From contig NZ_KB907793.1 of assembly GCF_000382205.1 (NCBI RefSeq), positions 1-64,000 of the forward strand: a stretch of 64,000 nucleotides of DNA, written 5' to 3'. Numbering within the stretch: the stretch's first letter is position 1; every line of letters begins with the position of its first letter. The DNA comes from Dyadobacter beijingensis DSM 21582 (GTDB lineage: Bacteria > Bacteroidota > Bacteroidia > Cytophagales > Spirosomataceae). Made by a program: the position numbers and the translations under genes. Under the pieces are notes generated by a model, which was not told where the DNA came from, did no database searches, and saw only the letters and a list, made by a program, of their open reading frames with translations. Below are positions 60,151-64,000 of the stretch, one piece after another.

Positions 60151-60221
60151 ATGACGACTCCCATTTATGTGTTAGCTGTAATAACATTTCTGGTGCTTTT
60201 GCGGCTCACAAAAGCCGATAG

Positions 60222-60748
60222 GTTGGCTAGCGTGATTCTGGCCGCATTAATTGCACATACATGCCGTTAGCAGGCCTGCTTTCCAGCATCTGATATAAGG
60301 TCGGCAGATTTTCGTGAAACATGTTGACGCCTCTTTCGAAGGCTACATATTCAAAAATGAGCATGAAAGCAGCCAGGCCAGGCCCAGCCATCTTGATGAA
60401 CAAAAATAGCATGTCTTTCCAAAGGATTCGAAGTGCGATTTGACGTAGGATTGCAACCTACCCGTCTCCTTTCAAGATGTGTTAGGATTTGTTGTAACTT
60501 AGGCGTTCCAACCTTTGGATCATTGATTACGATAGTGTCTTGGCGGGCCCATACTAAGCTTTTGTCGAAGACCGGCGTACGAATTCGGACACGTGCGGTG
60601 CAAAGTCTTCGCTATGGCTTAGCAAATAAGTGGCCTATACGATCAACCGGGCTCTTAAATGCGTTGCAAAATTGTGGGACAGACAGTTTGGCCGCTGGAG
60701 AACTTTGGTAGTAATGTGGAATGATTCAAGCCTAAACCAAGATAACAG
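60222..60748. other. Gap without a supported gene
   Basis: A minus-strand stretch (60412-60227; FEYVAFERGVNMFHENLPTL, YQMLESRPANGMYVQLM) looks like the end of a decayed gene of unknown family. The remainder up to the SDR gene at 60749 shows nothing recognisable. Confidence 0.4.
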
Positions 60749-61468
60749 ATGATCGATTTTACAGGAAAGAATATATTGGTCGTTGGAGGAAGTTCGGGAA
60801 TCGGTTTTTCGCTGGCCCAATCGCTGCATCAAAACAATGCGTCTGTTTACAGTGTCTCCCGGAGCTTATCAACCAGCTTAGCGAGTAGTGTCAGGCAGTT
60901 GCAGGCGGACGTCACAGGTGATCTTGATGGAATCACCGCATTTTTGCCCGAACAATTGCATGGCCTGGTTTACTCAGTAGGCAGTATCAACCTGAAACCT
61001 TTTGGCAGACTTTCGGCCGATGACTTTCTAATCGATTACCAGCTCAGCGTTTTGGGTGCGGTCAAAGTTATCCAGCATTCGCTCAAACAATTAAAAAACG
61101 CGTCAGGGGCCTCAATCGTGCTAATCAGTTCGGTAGCTGTCAGGACGGGTATGCCTTATCACGCTAGTATTTCGGCGGCAAAAGGGGCAGTTGAAGGTAT
61201 GGCTCTATCACTTGCCGCTGAATTGGCATCACAGAAGATCAGGGTCAATGTCGTTGCGCCATCGCTGACAGAGACGCCTATGGCACAAAGCTTGCTAAAT
61301 TCACCTGAAAAGCGCGAGGCGTCGGCTAAGCGGCATCCCCTTGCAAGGTTTGGGCAGCCGGCCGATATCAGTGGCGCGATCGCCTTTTTATTGTCGGACC
61401 AAAGTAGCTGGATGACTGGACAGGTTATTGGCGTTGATGGCGGCATGGGAAATTTGAAAAAAGTTTGA
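60749..61468 (+). CDS. SDR-family protein lacking the catalytic tyrosine
   Basis: A 239-residue short-chain dehydrogenase/reductase fold. ILVVGGSSGIGFSLAQSL is the cofactor loop, VYSVG stands in for NNAG, and IVLISSVAVRTGMPYHASISAAKGAVEGMALSLAAEL holds Ser and the Lys of the active site. The canonical YxxxK Tyr is Ile (I-x3-K); a Tyr lies four residues earlier. IRVNVVAPSLTETPM and WMTGQVIGVDGGMG complete the family pattern. It starts a two-gene unit with the flavin reductase 1 bp downstream. It may be a low-activity or differently working reductase. Confidence 0.85.
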   Translation: MIDFTGKNILVVGGSSGIGFSLAQSLHQNNASVYSVSRSLSTSLASSVRQLQADVTGDLDGITAFLPEQLHGLVYSVGSINLKPFGRLSADDFLIDYQLSVLGAVKVIQHSLKQLKNASGASIVLISSVAVRTGMPYHASISAAKGAVEGMALSLAAELASQKIRVNVVAPSLTETPMAQSLLNSPEKREASAKRHPLARFGQPADISGAIAFLLSDQSSWMTGQVIGVDGGMGNLKKV

Positions 61469-61469
61469 C

Positions 61470-62126
61470 ATGGAAAATATAGATAGCAAAAAAATTGCTG
61501 GACTGGAAAAGCATTACCGGATAAACCTCATAAACAGTGCCGTAGGTTACAAGTCGCTTAACCTGCTGGGGACAATCGCGGCCAATGGCGCTTCGAACCT
61601 GTGCGTGATCAGTTCCGCGTTCCACCTGGGCGCCAATCCCCCGCTAGTGGGCTTTGTCATGCGCCCGGAGCGTTCGCACAATGATACCCTGCGAAATATA
61701 AAAGCCACGGGCCAATTTACGCTCAACAATGTTTTGCCCGAATTCTATAAACAGGCGCACCAAACAAGTGCTAGCTATCCGTCCGGAGTTTCCGAATTCG
61801 AGCTGTGTGGGTTTGACCGCCATTTTGTCAACAGCTTTACAGCACCTTTTGTGGACCAATCTTCCGTCAAGATTGGTTTGGAGCTTCGTCAAATCATCGA
61901 AATTCCTCTGAATGGCACTACCATTGTGATCGGCGAAATTGTTAAGATTTTGACGGCAGATGGGCTTATCGGCCAGGACGGGACAATCGACCACGGAAAA
62001 GCAAATACGATGACCGTTGCCGGACTAGACGCCTATTTTCTCCCCCAAGCAGTGGCAAGGCTTTCTTATGCGAAACCAGACACTAGTCCTCACGAGATTT
62101 TTCAGGCCGATGATCCTGCTGGCTAG
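61470..62126 (+). CDS. Flavin-reductase-like FMN-binding split-barrel protein
   Basis: A 218-residue protein: NLLGTIAANGASNLCVISSAFHLGANPPLVGFVMRP is the FMN-binding core of the flavin-reductase-like split barrel, followed by RSHNDTLRNIKATGQFTLNNV. It would reduce flavin for a partner oxygenase or act on its own substrate. The start lies 1 bp after the SDR stop, so the two are probably translated from one mRNA. Neither neighbour shows which substrate is used. Confidence 0.85.
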   Translation: MENIDSKKIAGLEKHYRINLINSAVGYKSLNLLGTIAANGASNLCVISSAFHLGANPPLVGFVMRPERSHNDTLRNIKATGQFTLNNVLPEFYKQAHQTSASYPSGVSEFELCGFDRHFVNSFTAPFVDQSSVKIGLELRQIIEIPLNGTTIVIGEIVKILTADGLIGQDGTIDHGKANTMTVAGLDAYFLPQAVARLSYAKPDTSPHEIFQADDPAG

Positions 62127-62169
62127 ACAATAGAATTAATAAGTACTTTCTTCACCGATTGCCGGCACG

Positions 62170-62559
62170 TCAATGATTCCTGGGCTGTATGAGATCCCAC
62201 AGATTACCGTATAAATCAGTAAAAACGGCCACTGTTCCATATATTTCTTCGGTTGGTTGGCGAACAAACTTAATGCCATTTGCTTCGAAGCGTCTGAAAT
62301 CACGCCAGAAATCATCTGTATTCAGGAAGAGAAACACCCGCCCCCCTGTTTGATTGCCAATGTGCGTGGCCTGATCCGCAGAAGTAGCTTTGGCTAAAAG
62401 CAGCGAACACTCGGCCGCAGCGTTAGGAGCAACCCGCACCCATCGCTTAGTGTTGCTAATGGGTGTGTCTTCAAGCAAAACAAAACCGAGTTTTTTGACA
62501 TAAAATGCGATTGCGTCGTCATAATCTTCAACAATTACACTGACCAGAGCGATATTCAT
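62170..62559 (-). CDS. VOC-superfamily (glyoxalase/bleomycin-resistance-like) protein
   Basis: A 129-residue protein with both VOC half-modules: MNIALVSVIVEDYDDAIAFYVKKLGFVLLED and, later, DDFWRDFRRFEANGIKFVRQPTEEIYGTVAVFTDLYGNLWDLIQ. The pattern with YGTVAVFTDLYGN is common in small lactoylglutathione-lyase-like proteins. Metal ligands cannot be assigned surely. It is convergent with the flavin reductase gene and on the same strand as the TetR regulator. The start at 62559 suits the family. Confidence 0.85.
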   Translation of the reverse strand: MNIALVSVIVEDYDDAIAFYVKKLGFVLLEDTPISNTKRWVRVAPNAAAECSLLLAKATSADQATHIGNQTGGRVFLFLNTDDFWRDFRRFEANGIKFVRQPTEEIYGTVAVFTDLYGNLWDLIQPRNH

Positions 62560-62636
62560 ATTCACAGGTTGTTTGATCGGAGTTAACAAAAAGATCGCCC
62601 AATAGTGCGGCTGGACCTCAGACCGCCTAGAATTTC

Positions 62637-63317
62637 TTAGTCGATCTTGCTTATACTCTTAAAAAGCAGATCTGTTAAAAAACTGACAACAAAAGTGCGA
62701 TCATCCCCTGTTTTATTGTCAGTAAGTCTTGGTAGATACCGGCAAAAAAACTGTTGGTAATGAGAGGTTTCGATCAATGTGCTGCTTAATGATCTAGGGT
62801 AAGGGTAGGAGGGGTTGTAATCGGTGATCACCTGAGCAATTCTGCCACATAGGTCCTTGTAGGGTTTAAAAACCTCGAACTTGTTGATCTCCTTTACTTC
62901 CTTAACCAGATAAACCTTGCTGCTTTCACTGATAATGATCTGGTTCAGAAATTTTACATTATAGTTTAGTGCCCCCGCGCTCTGAGGCAATTCCTGAGTG
63001 AGTAGCTCGATAATTACATGCAGCTTTTGCGCAGGATCGGCCACGTTCTGTAAGTTAAACATTACCAGAAATTCCATGTAGCTCCAATACCAGTTCAGGA
63101 TGTAGAGCAGCAGCCGGTGTTTGTTCTCAAAGTACCGGTAAACCGTCGCTTCCGTCGTATTTACGTGGATCGCCAATTTCTTGAATGTAAAATGCTCGAA
63201 GCCAAGTTCGTAGATCAGCTCTATTGCACTCTTAACAAGCTGTTTGCCTACCTCGCTACTTTCGGGGTCTTTCAGGAAAACCTTCCCATTTAAATGAAAA
63301 CTAACATGAAAATCCAT
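62637..63317 (-). CDS. TetR/AcrR-family regulator
   Basis: A 226-residue regulator. The N-terminal HTH reads LVKSAIELIYELGFEHFTFKKLAIHVNTTEATVYRYFENKHRLLLYILNWYW, the TetR signature. The long C-terminal domain, different in each subgroup, would bind a ligand. It is divergent from an ABC transporter gene, and a perfect 15-bp palindrome lies between (63403), a likely operator for both. The start at 63317 (MDFHVSFHLNGKVF) is the first ATG in frame. Confidence 0.87.
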   Translation of the reverse strand: MDFHVSFHLNGKVFLKDPESSEVGKQLVKSAIELIYELGFEHFTFKKLAIHVNTTEATVYRYFENKHRLLLYILNWYWSYMEFLVMFNLQNVADPAQKLHVIIELLTQELPQSAGALNYNVKFLNQIIISESSKVYLVKEVKEINKFEVFKPYKDLCGRIAQVITDYNPSYPYPRSLSSTLIETSHYQQFFCRYLPRLTDNKTGDDRTFVVSFLTDLLFKSISKID

Positions 63318-63402
63318 ACGCAACCAATTGTCACGCTAAAATAGCAAAATGCGTATCAGTAATAGTGAATGTACCCGAAAAAAAATTTTTGCTACATTAT
63401 AA

Positions 63403-63417
63403 AATAGTAATACTATT
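63403..63417. promoter_or_regulatory. Candidate TetR operator
   Basis: AATAGTAATACTATT is a perfect 15-bp palindrome in the region between the divergent tetR and ABC transporter genes. TATATTTG (63435-63442) resembling the Bacteroidota -7 element follows, so bound repressor would sit over the ABC gene promoter. Confidence 0.55.
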
Positions 63418-63462
63418 ATCTTGGTTAGTGATGTTATATTTGCATGGACCCAATTAAGAATT

Positions 63463-64000
63463 ATGAAAAAGGTAAACCCCTTTAAGCGACTATGGGATTT
63501 GATATTACTTGACCGGTCGGACATCATAGCGGTGTATTTCTATGCAATGCTAAGCGGCTTGGTCAATTTGAGTCTACCCCTAGGAATTCAGGCAATCATC
63601 GGGTTTGTGCTAGGGGCCTCCATGGTCACTTCCATTTATGTACTGATAACCCTTGTCGTTGCTGGCGTGGTGGTGGTAGGACTCATGCAGATCAACCAGA
63701 TGAGGATCATCGAAAAGATCCAGCAGAAAATCTTCACCCGCTACGCCTTCGAGTTCGCCGACAAAATACCGCGGTTCGACCTCATTAAAACAGACAAGTT
63801 TTATCTGCCCGAAAAAGTCAACCGATTTTTCGACGTTCTGAATGTGCAGAAAGGGCTGTCAAAACTATTGCTTGACGTACCTGCGGCGAGCATTCAGATT
63901 ATTTTCGGCCTTATCCTGCTGGCGCTTTACCACCCGTTTTTTATCGTATTCGGTCTGACATTGATCTTCATGCTTACCCTGATCTTTCGCATGACTGGCG
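63463..64000 (+). CDS. ABC transporter transmembrane protein, N-terminal part (runs off the window)
   Basis: The open frame from ATG 63463 to the window edge gives 179 residues without a stop. It starts MKKVNPFKRLWDLILLDRSD and shows helices (AMLSGLVNLSLPLGIQAII, SIYVLITLVVAGVVVVGLMQI, SIQIIFGLILLALYHPFFIV). Between them, IEKIQQKIFTRYAFEFADKIP is the intracellular loop typical of type-1 exporter ABC proteins of the peptide/toxin group. The ATPase domain should lie beyond 64000. Control by the divergent TetR gene is likely. Confidence 0.82.
   Translation, partial: MKKVNPFKRLWDLILLDRSDIIAVYFYAMLSGLVNLSLPLGIQAIIGFVLGASMVTSIYVLITLVVAGVVVVGLMQINQMRIIEKIQQKIFTRYAFEFADKIPRFDLIKTDKFYLPEKVNRFFDVLNVQKGLSKLLLDVPAASIQIIFGLILLALYHPFFIVFGLTLIFMLTLIFRMTG

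Noticed and set aside
1..64000. CRISPR arrays, rRNA operons or intact tRNA genes
   Set aside because: No regularly spaced direct repeats and no conserved rRNA or tRNA sequence were seen on either strand when reading through the window.

Overview
The window looks like one contig from a Bacteroidota genome, most likely Cytophagales and plausibly Spirosomaceae (Dyadobacter/Spirosoma-like). The inference rests on a SusC/SusD pair behind a FecI/FecR sigma/anti-sigma pair, type IX secretion sorting tails, OMP_b-brl_3-type TonB receptors, short Crp/Fnr regulators and sparse Shine-Dalgarno use. No rRNA, tRNA or CRISPR array was found. The window is an accessory patchwork: coherent operons are separated by deletion scars, dead insertion sequences and gene fragments.

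Region 1 (1-2.5 kb): the 3' end of an IS3-type element with a 51-bp tandem duplication at its terminus, a frameshifted and truncated aminoglycoside 6-adenylyltransferase, a GNAT acetyltransferase and an XRE regulator. Region 2 (2.7-22.9 kb): a TonB-type outer-membrane protein followed by a long co-directional array that reads as an undescribed biosynthetic gene cluster. It holds a GT2 glycosyltransferase, a membrane-anchored GH3, an SCP2-fold protein coupled to an APC permease, then aminodeoxychorismate synthase (PabA-PabB fusion), a degenerate HemB-like protein, a PhzE-type ADIC synthase, a KASIII-like enzyme with altered active-site residues, an acyl-AMP ligase, a FeeM/LuxI-like N-acyltransferase, a heme-oxygenase-fold diiron protein, an isochorismate synthase, an acyl carrier protein, a Sfp-type phosphopantetheinyl transferase and a serine beta-lactamase-like lipoprotein. 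Three different chorismate-diverting enzymes beside an acyl-carrier/N-acyl-transfer branch suggest an acylated amino-aromatic or amino-cyclohexadiene product.

Region 3 (23-32.5 kb): a large serine recombinase abutting a truncated AraC gene; a three-GAF sigma-54 activator with a -24/-12 promoter in front of two tandem NmrA-like oxidoreductases; membrane proteins; an HxlR regulator; and a scar joining the tail of an SDR gene to the tail of an RND adaptor gene. Region 4 (32.6-36.8 kb): a GC-richer sulfur operon (Crp/Fnr regulator, TauE/SafE exporter, MBL-rhodanese persulfide dioxygenase-like protein, two YeeE/YedE transporters) with three near-identical palindromic operators. Region 5 (37.4-45.8 kb): a polysaccharide-utilisation-type locus (sigma, anti-sigma, SusC, SusD, BNR_4 protein).

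Region 6 (45.9-56.4 kb): debris and secreted proteins. It contains a wrecked ABC exporter, a truncated T9SS protein, a Crp/Fnr-YCII-DoxX-like trio, a dead IS3 element carrying four GC-rich micro-insertions, a secreted papain-like T9SS protein with two companion genes, and a second, decayed copy of the recombinase element with its small partner ORF. Region 7 (56.4-64 kb): small redox and VOC enzymes, HxlR and TetR regulators, a Gfo/Idh/MocA oxidoreductase, a uvrA fragment, an SDR/flavin-reductase pair and the start of an ABC transporter that runs off the window.
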